NCBI GenBank assembly: GCA_030740135.1
Contig: JASLXW010000250.1
Coordinates: 1 to 6,158, forward strand
Length of the DNA stretch: 6,158 bases
Source of the DNA: Nitrospinota bacterium
Lineage (GTDB): Bacteria > UBA8248 > JACPRG01
Direction: 5' to 3'
Shown here: one piece after another, positions 1 to 6,158 of the stretch
Numbering within the stretch: the first letter of the stretch is position 1
Layout of the letters: the number at the start of each line of letters is the position of its first letter
Notes under the pieces: model-generated
The model's input: only the letters and a program-made list of their open reading frames with translations
Told to the model about the DNA's origin: nothing
Database searches by the model: none
Made by a program: the position numbers and the translations under genes

Positions 1-203
1 TGCGGGGGAATTCAGTTTATAGCGACATCCCTTCCTTTTTCAGTCGGTCGTCGATCCCCGGCGGTTGATCAAGCCGAAGGACATTTGTTGCAATGAAGCG
101 AATGCGAGGCGGCTCCGGCTGACGACCTCGAAAAGGCGCCGAATGGCGGCCCGGTTCCCGATTTGAAAAAGCCCGGGATGACAAAGAATTCGAAAGGAAG
201 CCT
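1..203. other. Upstream region without a recognisable gene
   Basis: No convincing coding sequence is visible here. The three forward frames hit stops at about 20, 66 and 94, and the short peptides before those stops do not resemble the C-terminus of HrcA, the repressor often found upstream of grpE. No CIRCE operator (the TTAGCACTC inverted repeat) is present, and I could not find a good sigma-70 or heat-shock promoter. A TTGATC near 64 has no acceptable -10 partner. The region may hold the grpE promoter or the remnant of an upstream gene; neither can be supported from the bases alone. Confidence 0.4.
193..200 (+). promoter_or_regulatory. Ribosome binding site ahead of a GTG at 204
   Basis: The purine run AAAGGAAG contains AGGA at 195-198, five bases before a GTG at 204, which is a good Shine-Dalgarno arrangement. 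That GTG is not in the GrpE frame: it opens a 16-codon frame ending with TGA at 252-254. The first ATG of the GrpE frame, at 226, has no comparable site at a normal distance. This site is therefore the main reason to suspect that the true GrpE start is GTG 204, with a one-base length problem in the G run at 228-234, or else that a short upstream ORF leads into grpE. Confidence 0.5.
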
Positions 204-225
204 GTGAACCAAGAACACGTGGACG

Positions 226-780
226 ATGGGGGGGAAATCCGCGATTCCGGATGACGAAGAAACCCCGGCGCCCGAACCTGATGTCGAAGACCCCGCGCCG
301 CGGAAAACGACGCCGATCGAGGAGTTGAAGCGGGAGCTTGAGGAAGCCCGGACTCAGCACTTGCGTCTTCGCGCTGAATTCGAAAATTTCCGAAAGCGGA
401 CCGCTCGTGATCAGCGGCAAATCCGGGAACGCGCAAGCGAGCAGGTGATCAAGGACCTGTTGCCGGTGATTGATGATCTGGAGCGTGCCGGAGAATCCGT
501 CGCGATGGAAAATGAAAACGGTCCCGCTCTGAAGGAAGGCATCGAACTGGTCCTGAGGTCCCTGGTGGAGAGTCTGGGGCGCCATGATCTTCAGCGGCTC
601 GAAGCCCTGGCGCAGCCTTTCGATCCCAAGCTTCATGAGGCCGTCATGGTGGTCGAGACGGAAGACCATCCTCCGGACACGGTGATCGAGGAAATTCAAA
701 AGGGTTACGCTATCGCAGACCGGGTGATCCGGCCGAGCCGGGTGGTCGTGGCAAAGGCCCTCCCCAAGGAAGAAGATTAG
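226..780 (+). CDS. grpE: GrpE, nucleotide exchange factor for DnaK
   Basis: GrpE is the cytoplasmic dimeric cochaperone that releases ADP from DnaK so the Hsp70 cycle can continue. The 184-residue frame shows the family layout. An acidic, proline-rich disordered N-terminus (about 1-30) leads into a long charged helix suited to a coiled coil (about 31-75) with the conserved AEFENFRKR block at 50-58. The four-helix region carries [11 protein letters not shown] (78-88). The C-terminal beta domain, which contacts DnaK, has [11 protein letters not shown] (130-140) and the [18 protein letters not shown] ending (160-177). The length is slightly short but normal. ATG 226 is the first start in this frame after a TGA at 205 and lacks a good ribosome binding site. 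A GTG at 204 with a good site would enter this frame if the seven-G run at 228-234 had six bases, adding residues MNQEHVDD. The gene ends 29 bases before the chosen dnaJ start. Function is confident; the N-terminus is not. Confidence 0.93.
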   Translation: MGGKSAIPDDEETPAPEPDVEDPAPRKTTPIEELKRELEEARTQHLRLRAEFENFRKRTARDQRQIRERASEQVIKDLLPVIDDLERAGESVAMENENGPALKEGIELVLRSLVESLGRHDLQRLEALAQPFDPKLHEAVMVVETEDHPPDTVIEEIQKGYAIADRVIRPSRVVVAKALPKEED

Positions 781-809
781 AAAGACCGGTGGCTGCGGTC
801 ACCCCTCAC

Positions 810-1886
810 ATGGCTCCCGACAACCCTTATCAGGTCCTGGGAATCCTTCCCACCGCGGACGAGGAAGAAATCAAGCGGGCCTACCGCCGCCTGGCCAAGG
901 AGTGTCATCCGGATCGCAATCCCGGCGACCAGCGCTCGGCGGAAAAGTTCAAAATAATCAGCGGCGCCTACGAGATTCTCCGGAACCCAAGGAAACGGAA
1001 TGACTTCGACCGCCGGGGTTTCCGGCCTTCGCCGACGCAAACCGCCGGCCCCTCGCCGTTCGGACCCGGTGGCGGGCTTTCAGGTGTTTTCGAGGACCTT
1101 TTCTCCGACCTCATGCAGGGGAAACCGCCGGATTCGGACCCCCACGCCGAAATCTGGAAGGATCTGAAATACCACCTGACCATTACACTCGAAGAAGTGG
1201 CCGCGGGGGCCACGCTCCCGATTCAGGTCGGCCGCTTGGAGACTTGCGAGCAATGCCGGGGAAAAGGAACCGGCGCCCGGAGCCGGCCGCGGGCTTGCGT
1301 GGTCTGCGGCGGATTGGGATATGTTCAGCGGCAACACGGTTTGCTCGCCATGAAGACCCCGTGCCGTCCTTGCGGCGGGACGGGCGAAATCATCGTGGAT
1401 GCCTGTGAGGGGTGCGGCGGAGCCGGAAGGATTCAAAAGGAAAGGGTTCTGAACATCCGGATCCCCGCCGGAGCCGAGGACGGGATGAAGCTCAAGGTGA
1501 ATCGGGAAGGTCATGCGGGGATTCCGGGCGGAGGGCCGGGGGACCTGCTTTTGACCGTCGGGGTTGTTCCCCATGAGACTTTCCGGCGCGAGGGTTCGGA
1601 CATTCATTCCTCGTTGACCGTGAGTATCTCAGACGCGGCCCTGGGCGCGGAGATTGACGTCCCCACCCTTGCCGGTTCGACCCCCCTGAAAATTCCGGCG
1701 GGGACCCAGTCCGGAAGCACGTTCTGCCTTCAAGGCAAGGGTCTGCCCGGAACGAGCCGCGGCGCCAGAGGGGATCAGATCATCCGGGTTCATGTGGAAA
1801 CACCCACCCGATTGACCCGAAAGCAGCGTCGGCTGTTGGAACAGTTCAACCTGATGGGCGAGAATCCCCGATCGGAGCCCCGTTAA
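810..1886 (+). CDS. dnaJ: Chaperone protein DnaJ (Hsp40, type I)
   Basis: DnaJ delivers unfolded proteins to DnaK and stimulates its ATPase. Counting residues from a possible GTG start at 789, the J domain spans about 12-76 with the essential HPD at 40-42. A short glycine/phenylalanine-type linker follows (about 77-111), then the C-terminal substrate domains with a cysteine-rich insert. All four CxxCxGxG repeats are intact, with cysteine pairs at 153/156, 170/173, 192/195 and 206/209, so both zinc sites should form. The rest (about 218-355) matches the two beta-sandwich domains and the start of the dimerisation tail. I prefer ATG 810 (358 residues), because the J domain begins right after it and GTG 789 adds only seven residues. 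Neither start has a clear Shine-Dalgarno. The gene follows grpE directly with no dnaK between. It is slightly shorter than E. coli DnaJ, mainly through the short G/F linker. Confidence 0.95.
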   Translation: MAPDNPYQVLGILPTADEEEIKRAYRRLAKECHPDRNPGDQRSAEKFKIISGAYEILRNPRKRNDFDRRGFRPSPTQTAGPSPFGPGGGLSGVFEDLFSDLMQGKPPDSDPHAEIWKDLKYHLTITLEEVAAGATLPIQVGRLETCEQCRGKGTGARSRPRACVVCGGLGYVQRQHGLLAMKTPCRPCGGTGEIIVDACEGCGGAGRIQKERVLNIRIPAGAEDGMKLKVNREGHAGIPGGGPGDLLLTVGVVPHETFRREGSDIHSSLTVSISDAALGAEIDVPTLAGSTPLKIPAGTQSGSTFCLQGKGLPGTSRGARGDQIIRVHVETPTRLTRKQRRLLEQFNLMGENPRSEPR

Positions 1887-2019
1887 CGATTGGAGAAAAT
1901 GGCCGGGTCTTTCCTTCTCGGGCCCGGCGGGCGGGTTGACGCTTGGGGCCCGACGGTTCGAGGCCGGCAAGGCCTGATGAGAAATGCGGGCTGAGCTCCC
2001 ACCCACCGGAAATCCGGGC

Positions 2020-2024
2020 GGAAG
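2020..2024 (+). promoter_or_regulatory. Ribosome binding site deciding the prmA start
   Basis: GGAAG lies five bases before a TTG at 2030-2032 in the PrmA frame. The frame is open from a TTG at 1943, but that upstream codon has no such site, and the extra 29 residues have no counterpart in the family. This supports TTG 2030 as the start. Confidence 0.5.
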
Positions 2025-2029
2025 AACAA

Positions 2030-2968
2030 TTGAGCGCGGGCCTTCCATATCAACCTCCGGCCTCTCAGCGGTGGGTGGAAATCAACCTGACGGCGGATTT
2101 GCAGAGCATGGACGCGCTCTCTTCCCGGTTGATCGAATGGGGTTCCCCGGGTGTCGTATTCTCCGGAGATCGGGAGGAAACCGTTCGGGGCTGTCTGCCG
2201 GATGACGAATCGCTCGGAAACGCCCTGTCCGATATCCGGCGTTTCGTGGATTCCCTACGGCGATTGGACGTTCCCGCCCATGTGTCCACCCGGCCGGTCC
2301 CCCCTATCGATTGGGTCCGCGATTTCCAGGAGCGGTGCGTTCCGCGTGAGGTCGGTCCCTTCCGAATCGTCCCGGACTTTCATGCGACGGGACCCGGAAG
2401 CCCCTCCGCCGCGCGGAACTGCGGCCCGGAGGCCGCTGAAATCATTTTCACGCCCGCCATGGCCTTCGGAACCGGTGAACATCCGACAACCCGCCTTTGT
2501 CTGAGGGCGCTGGGGGATTTCAGCGGCGGTCCCCCCGGCAGGGTGCTCGATATCGGCTGCGGCTCGGGCATCTTGGGCATCGCGGCCGCCAAGTGGTTTC
2601 CGCGGTGCCGGGTTACGTCGATTGATATCGACCCGGGCGCCTATCACGCGACGCGCGACAATGCCCGGAAGAACCGGGTCGCCGGCCGGATGACCGTCCG
2701 TGAAGGGTCTTTGGAACGGGCGCGCGGTAAGTTCGGCCTGATCCTGGCCAATCTTTACCTCGATCCCCTGCGCGATCTGGCCGGCCTGATGGCGCGCCGG
2801 CTGGAAAAAGAGGGACGGGCCGTTTTGTCCGGAATTTTGGTCTCGCAGGCGGACGCGCTGACAAAGGCGCTGGATGCCGTCGGCCTCGGCGTCGTTGAGA
2901 AAAAGAGCGAGTCGGGCTGGATCTGTCTGACGGCTGTCAGGAGCGGGGGCTCGTGTAGTGTTTCGTAA
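2030..2968 (+). CDS. prmA: Ribosomal protein L11 methyltransferase
   Basis: PrmA uses S-adenosylmethionine to trimethylate amino groups of ribosomal protein L11. Starting at TTG 2030 the protein is 312 residues, close to the usual 290-315. The N-terminal L11-recognition domain begins at about residue 14 with WVEINL and contains the conserved DWVRDF segment (94-99). The linker carries the family signature AFGTGEHPTTRLCL (145-158). The class I methyltransferase core follows: VLDIGCGSGILG (172-183) is the SAM-binding glycine loop, SIDIDP (197-202) ends strand 2 with the acidic ribose contact, and NLYLDPL (241-247) sits where the family has its catalytic N-x-x-x-x-P-L-like motif. GTG 2075 is a shorter alternative start but would cut the first strand. 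The 143 bases between dnaJ and this start contain a weak GC hairpin (1902-1907 with 1923-1928) without a U run, so read-through from dnaJ is plausible. Family assignment is secure; the exact start is less so. Confidence 0.93.
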   Translation: MSAGLPYQPPASQRWVEINLTADLQSMDALSSRLIEWGSPGVVFSGDREETVRGCLPDDESLGNALSDIRRFVDSLRRLDVPAHVSTRPVPPIDWVRDFQERCVPREVGPFRIVPDFHATGPGSPSAARNCGPEAAEIIFTPAMAFGTGEHPTTRLCLRALGDFSGGPPGRVLDIGCGSGILGIAAAKWFPRCRVTSIDIDPGAYHATRDNARKNRVAGRMTVREGSLERARGKFGLILANLYLDPLRDLAGLMARRLEKEGRAVLSGILVSQADALTKALDAVGLGVVEKKSESGWICLTAVRSGGSCSVS

Positions 2969-3141
2969 ATGGATTTACATATCGAGACCCGAATTGTCCC
3001 TTGCCCGCCTTCTCTGAAATTTGTGAGGCGTTAATTTATTTTGGAGACACGATACGAGGCTTTTCCGAAACCCGAAACCGCGCTGAACCCGCCGCATATC
3101 GCGTGCATTGCGGCCGGGAAGCGACCATTGAGATAGTGACT
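2969..3141 (+). other. AT-richer leader between prmA and rsmE
   Basis: This 173-base stretch is noticeably richer in A and T than the flanking genes, especially around 3011-3045. The rsmE frame is open through it from a TTG at 3001, but the 47 residues it would add do not look like any part of RsmE. It could hold an internal promoter for rsmE-purD; TAATTT at 3032-3037 is a possible -10 box, but no convincing -35 sits 16-18 bases upstream. No terminator hairpin followed by T residues was seen after prmA. Confidence 0.3.
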
Positions 3142-3927
3142 ATGCCTGTCTTTCGGATTGACCCCGGCAACGTCCGGTCCAGGCAACTTCGCTTCACGGC
3201 CGAGGAGGCCGGGCACATCCGGGCCATGCGGCACAAGAGGGGTGATGTCATCCGCGTCTCCGACGGCGAGTTCACCGAGTACGAGGTCGAATTGACGGAG
3301 CTCACCCATCAAGGCGCGGTTGGCAGGATCCGCGGCCGGAGGGAGACCCCGGAGGACCGTGTGATCATCCGTCTGGGACAGGCCATCCCCAAGGGTGAAA
3401 AACTGGACGGGGTCGTACAAAAGGCCGTCGAATTGGGCGTTCATTTCATCCACCCGATCCTCGCGGAACGGAGCGTGCCCCGGTTGGACGAGAGGCGGGC
3501 GGCGGACCGGTTGAAGCGATGGCGGAGGGTGGCCGAAGCCGCGAGGAAGCAGTGCGGGCGCGTGCGGCCGATGGAAGTCGCGGCCCCCGGCTCTCTCTTG
3601 TCATTTCTGGATGAATCAGAAGACGCAAATCTCAAGGTGGTTCTACACGAACGATCAACCGTCGGGCTGAAAAAGATTCTCTCCGACACCCGCGACATTC
3701 GTACGGTCGCCCTGCTGGTGGGTCCCGAGGGCGGATTCTCGGAGCCCGAGGTTCAGATCGCACGGACCGCGGGATTCATCCCTTGCGGACTGGGAACAAG
3801 GATTCTGCGGACCGAGACGGCCCCCATCGCCGCCGTCGCAATCCTGGGATATGTCTTGGGGGACATCGGCGAGCCGGGAATCGAATCGGCCGGGGGTCCG
3901 GGAAGGGAGGACCCGGCCGGATTATGA
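3142..3927 (+). CDS. rsmE: 16S rRNA m3U1498 methyltransferase
   Basis: RsmE methylates N3 of U1498 in helix 44 of 16S rRNA, acting on the 30S subunit with S-adenosylmethionine. From ATG 3142 the protein is 261 residues. The N-terminal PUA-like RNA-binding domain (about 1-65) includes the H-x-x-A-M-R-H-K-x-G-D segment (25-35). The SPOUT-fold domain contains KGEKLDGVVQKAVELGV (84-100), RWRRVAEAARKQCGR (126-140), the SAM-binding GPEGGFSEPEV (194-204) and the knot signature LGTRILRTETAPIAA (217-231). These are the family hallmarks and none is missing. The start is chosen because MPVFRI matches family N-termini; only a weak GAG lies nine bases upstream. After GYVLGD (236-241) there is a Gly/Pro-rich tail of about 20 residues beyond the usual end. 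Its DNA contains the probable purD ribosome binding site. The stop overlaps the purD ATG by four bases. Confidence 0.94.
   Translation: MPVFRIDPGNVRSRQLRFTAEEAGHIRAMRHKRGDVIRVSDGEFTEYEVELTELTHQGAVGRIRGRRETPEDRVIIRLGQAIPKGEKLDGVVQKAVELGVHFIHPILAERSVPRLDERRAADRLKRWRRVAEAARKQCGRVRPMEVAAPGSLLSFLDESEDANLKVVLHERSTVGLKKILSDTRDIRTVALLVGPEGGFSEPEVQIARTAGFIPCGLGTRILRTETAPIAAVAILGYVLGDIGEPGIESAGGPGREDPAGL
3905..3910 (+). promoter_or_regulatory. Probable purD ribosome binding site inside rsmE
   Basis: GGGAGG within the last codons of rsmE lies 13 bases ahead of the purD ATG at 3924. The spacing is longer than ideal, so initiation may depend partly on ribosomes finishing rsmE at the overlapping stop (3925-3927). 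Confidence 0.45.
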
Positions 3928-5201
3928 AAGTTCTGCTTATCGGGAGCGGAGGCCGGGAACACGCCCTCGCATGGAAGATCCGCCAGAGCCCGCGGGTGGA
4001 CGGATTGTTCATCGCGCCGGGAAACGCGGGCACGGCGCTGGAAGGACGGAACGTCGATATCTCCGCCGAGGACCTCGAATCTCTTCTCCGTTTTGCCGAG
4101 CGGGAGGACATTGATCTGACGGTCGCCGGTCCGGAGGGGCCCTTGACGGGGGGCGTGGCCGATCGGTTCGAATCATCCGGCAGGCGGATCTTCGGCCCGA
4201 GCCGCGCGGCGGCGCGCATCGAAGGCTCGAAGGCATTCTCGAAGGCCCTGTTCGACGAGGCCGGAATTCCGACTGCGGCCCACCGCTCCTTTTCGGATTC
4301 AGCCGAAGCCTTGGAACACGTGGCCGCCCTTTCCGAGGGCCCGGTCGTCGTGAAGGCCGACGGTCTGGCGGCCGGCAAAGGCGTCGTCGTCTGCGGTTCT
4401 AAGCGTGAAGCGGAACACGCCGTTCAGCGGTTCATGAACGAGGGTTCATTGGGGGACGCGGGCAGGACAGTTGTCATCGAGGAAAAGCTGAGCGGCCCCG
4501 AGTTGTCCGTCTTTGCGTTTTGCGAAGGCCCGAAGATCGCCTATCTTGCCTCCGCCCAGGACCACAAGCCCATCGGCGAGGGAGACACCGGACCCAATAC
4601 CGGCGGGATGGGGGCCTACTCGCCCGTCCCCATGTGCGGCGATGAGCTGGTCCGGGACGTCCTCGACCGATGCCACCGTCCTGCCGCGGCCGCTCTCGAT
4701 GCCGCCGGGGTTCCTTTCCAAGGGATGCTGTACGGGGGCCTGATGATCACGGATTCCGGACCCCGAATCCTGGAATTCAACGCCCGGTTCGGAGACCCGG
4801 AAACCCAGCCGCTCATGGCGAGAATGGACGAAGACATTGTCCCCTGGCTCATGGCCGTGGCTGAAAACCGCCTGGAGGATGGAAAGACGGTTCGCCTTCG
4901 TCCGGAGGCCGCCGTGTGCGTTGTGATGGCTTCCTCGGGGTATCCGGGAAGGTACGACAAGGGAGAAGAGATCGCCGGGCTGGAAGCCGCGTCGGAGATG
5001 GATGGAATCCATGTCTTTCACGCCGGGACCGCATCGGCGGACGGTCGCGTGACCACCGCGGGCGGCAGGGTCCTGGGAGTCACCGCCACGGGGAAAGACC
5101 TCCCGGCGGCCATCGACCGCGCCTACGAGGCGGTTGCGAAAATCCGCTGGGAAGGCGCCTACTATCGTCGGGACATCGGCCGGAAAGCGCTCAATGCGTA
5201 A
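3924..5201 (+). CDS. purD: Phosphoribosylamine-glycine ligase (GAR synthetase)
   Basis: PurD joins phosphoribosylamine and glycine with ATP hydrolysis, the second step of de novo purine synthesis, in the cytoplasm. The 425-residue protein has the normal bacterial length. The N-terminal domain opens with MKVLLIGSGGREHALAW (1-17) and carries the GPEGPLTGG phosphate-site loop (69-77). The ATP-grasp region contains GPSRAAARIEGSKAF (91-105), VVVKADGLAAGKGVVV (141-156), EEKLSGPELSV (186-196) and the PurD signature DHKPIGEGDTGPNTGGMGAY (213-232). The metal-binding segment is LEFNARFGDPETQ (283-295). The C-terminal domain continues to the end without interruption. ATG 3924 is the start: it matches the family N-terminus exactly and shares ATGA with the rsmE stop, which implies translational coupling. 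In-frame codons upstream from 3783 lie inside rsmE and are not needed. No purE, purH or other purine gene is seen nearby, so its placement in a ribosome-modification operon is the main oddity. Confidence 0.97.
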   Translation: MKVLLIGSGGREHALAWKIRQSPRVDGLFIAPGNAGTALEGRNVDISAEDLESLLRFAEREDIDLTVAGPEGPLTGGVADRFESSGRRIFGPSRAAARIEGSKAFSKALFDEAGIPTAAHRSFSDSAEALEHVAALSEGPVVVKADGLAAGKGVVVCGSKREAEHAVQRFMNEGSLGDAGRTVVIEEKLSGPELSVFAFCEGPKIAYLASAQDHKPIGEGDTGPNTGGMGAYSPVPMCGDELVRDVLDRCHRPAAAALDAAGVPFQGMLYGGLMITDSGPRILEFNARFGDPETQPLMARMDEDIVPWLMAVAENRLEDGKTVRLRPEAAVCVVMASSGYPGRYDKGEEIAGLEAASEMDGIHVFHAGTASADGRVTTAGGRVLGVTATGKDLPAAIDRAYEAVAKIRWEGAYYRRDIGRKALNA

Positions 5202-5273
5202 TTCGGCGGGCGGTTTTCAAGGTTAGTCCCGGGGTTGAGGGTTGCTCCTTCGAGTCTACGCCGCGCCGACCCG
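5202..5273. other. Convergent intergenic gap
   Basis: These 72 bases lie between the ends of purD (plus) and the MBL-fold gene (minus), where a bidirectional terminator would be expected. Only a distant six-base pairing was seen (5203-5208 with 5264-5269), with a loop of about 55 bases and no T run. No terminator can be called. Confidence 0.35.
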
Positions 5274-6113
5274 CTAGAAAGTGTAGGTTCTCATGTCTTC
5301 GGCGATCTCGACCCGGCCGCCGAAGGCTTTGGACGCCGCTGAAGTCAACTCCGCCTCCATGGCGGGATTCGCCGCCACGACATGGATCAGAAGGAGCCGC
5401 CCCGCACCGGCTCGGGCGGCCGTCTCCCCGGCTTCTTCACCGGTTGAATGCCCGGGCAAATCTTCTCCGCCCTGGCGCCCGGCCTCCATGATCAACAGGT
5501 CCGTTCCGGCGGCCAGGCGATCCAGCGCCGGACAAGGTTCGGTGTCGGCGGAATACGTCAGGGATTTTCCCGTTCGCTCATCGTCGAACCGGAAGGCGAC
5601 GACCTCCTGATCCTTGTGAACGACCGGGGTCGAGCGGATCCCGTAGTTCCCGCCCTCCACAATGAGATGGCCTTCTCGCAGCGGGATCTCATGAAACGCC
5701 ACATCGAAGGGGAGAGGCTTGTCGGGGTCGCCGAATCCGTAGGCGCGCCATAAATCCGAAAGCAGGTTCAGGGAACGCTTTGGTGCATGGACAACGAGGG
5801 GTTCTGTACGAATCGGGGGGTGCGTCTTTAGAGAATAGATGACGGATGGAAACCCATAGGTGTGGTCCGGATGGGCGTGTGTGACCAGCACCCGGCTCAT
5901 GTCGAGGGGGTCGAGACCCAGGATCAGAATCTTTCGGATCGGATTGGCCGAGCAGTCGACGAGCGTCAGGTCTCCCCCGAAATCCAGGACCATGGACGAA
6001 TTGTCCCAGTTCGGCGACGGCCGGGCGGATGAGGCGCCCAGAATGTGAACCCGGGGAGGTTCTATCAAGTTCGGTTTCACCGGTTGTCGAGGATTGGGAG
6101 AAATCCGTGCCAA
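5274..6113 (-). CDS. RNase Z-like metallo-beta-lactamase-fold hydrolase
   Basis: This is a dinuclear metal hydrolase of the MBL superfamily, closest in motif pattern to the RNase Z/phosphodiesterase branch. From TTG 6113 it is 279 residues. The fold begins near residue 21 with RVHILGASSARPSP and DNSSMVLD (37-44). The metal ligands are all visible: THAHPDH (78-84, His79, His81, Asp83, His84), His166 in TPVVHKD, Asp190 in YSADT and His244 in LLIHV. An RNase Z-type HST motif sits at 222-224 before a helix. However, only 24 residues separate His166 from Asp190, whereas tRNA-processing RNase Z has roughly 70 there, holding the flexible tRNA-binding arm. The arm is therefore absent and the substrate is unknown. 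The start is uncertain: the frame remains open to the right edge, no ribosome binding site precedes TTG 6113, and TTG 6068 (GGTGA eight bases upstream) or GTG 6080 are alternatives. The gene converges on purD and is probably a separate transcription unit. Confidence 0.85.
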   Translation of the reverse strand: MARISPNPRQPVKPNLIEPPRVHILGASSARPSPNWDNSSMVLDFGGDLTLVDCSANPIRKILILGLDPLDMSRVLVTHAHPDHTYGFPSVIYSLKTHPPIRTEPLVVHAPKRSLNLLSDLWRAYGFGDPDKPLPFDVAFHEIPLREGHLIVEGGNYGIRSTPVVHKDQEVVAFRFDDERTGKSLTYSADTEPCPALDRLAAGTDLLIMEAGRQGGEDLPGHSTGEEAGETAARAGAGRLLLIHVVAANPAMEAELTSAASKAFGGRVEIAEDMRTYTF

Positions 6114-6158
6114 ACGTTTGGGGTTTGGCTCTGGCGGATGCCGTGGATGCGGCTTCGA

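Noticed and set aside
1..225. CIRCE operator or heat-shock promoter ahead of grpE
   Set aside because: I looked for the CIRCE inverted repeat and a TTGAA/CCCCAT pair. A TTGAAA near 163 has no matching -10, so neither is supported.
40..699. A 219-codon open frame on the minus strand opposite grpE
   Set aside because: It lies across the clearly conserved GrpE frame, has no recognisable motif, and such long antisense frames are expected in GC-rich DNA.
1080..1607. A 175-codon minus-strand open frame opposite dnaJ
   Set aside because: It is a shadow of the zinc-finger and C-terminal coding region of DnaJ, with a low-complexity translation and no family resemblance.
1901..1928. GC-rich inverted repeat between dnaJ and prmA as a terminator
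   Set aside because: The stem is only six pairs with a 15-base loop and no following T run, so it does not meet the pattern of an intrinsic terminator.
3061..3085. Short tandem repeat of CGAAACC in the rsmE leader
   Set aside because: Only two copies of seven bases; too short to separate from chance.
3783..3923. Upstream in-frame extension of purD from TTG 3783
   Set aside because: It is read out of frame through conserved rsmE codons, and the PurD family N-terminus starts exactly at ATG 3924.
4446..5021. A 191-codon minus-strand open frame opposite purD, and a similar plus-strand one at 4916-5491
   Set aside because: Both overlap the highly conserved PurD frame. The plus-strand one also runs into the convergent MBL gene, and its translation is Arg/Pro/Gly-rich, typical of off-frame GC-rich sequence.

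Overview
The window looks like a GC-rich bacterial chromosome segment made mostly of housekeeping genes. Five genes lie on the plus strand in the order grpE, dnaJ, prmA, rsmE, purD. They are followed by one convergent minus-strand gene for a metallo-beta-lactamase-fold hydrolase. There are no phage, transposon, CRISPR or defence signatures, and no rRNA or tRNA gene was recognised. The dnaJ-prmA-rsmE order occurs in several phyla (Firmicutes, Deltaproteobacteria-like lineages), and the GC-rich codon choice fits many soil, sediment or subsurface bacteria. The sequence alone does not support a firm taxonomic assignment.

Layout: bases 1-203 hold no recognisable gene. grpE (226-780) encodes the nucleotide exchange factor of DnaK, and its start is awkward: the only well-placed ribosome binding site leads to a GTG in another frame, joined to the GrpE frame across a run of seven G. 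dnaJ (810-1886) is a full J-protein with all four zinc-finger repeats. prmA (2030-2968) methylates ribosomal protein L11. After a 173-base AT-richer leader comes rsmE (3142-3927), a 16S rRNA m3U1498 methyltransferase, whose stop codon overlaps the start of purD (3924-5201), the GAR synthetase of purine synthesis. A 72-base gap separates purD from the end of the minus-strand MBL-fold gene (5274-6113). That gene's reading frame stays open to the right edge of the window.

How the genes work together: GrpE and DnaJ are two of the three parts of the Hsp70 machine. The third, dnaK, is not between them and must be elsewhere if present. PrmA and RsmE both modify the ribosome. PurD is linked to RsmE by a four-base ATGA overlap, which suggests co-transcription and coupled translation. 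I found no clearly novel system. The points most worth checking are the grpE start frame, the missing dnaK, and an RNase Z-like protein that lacks the spacing needed for the tRNA-binding arm.
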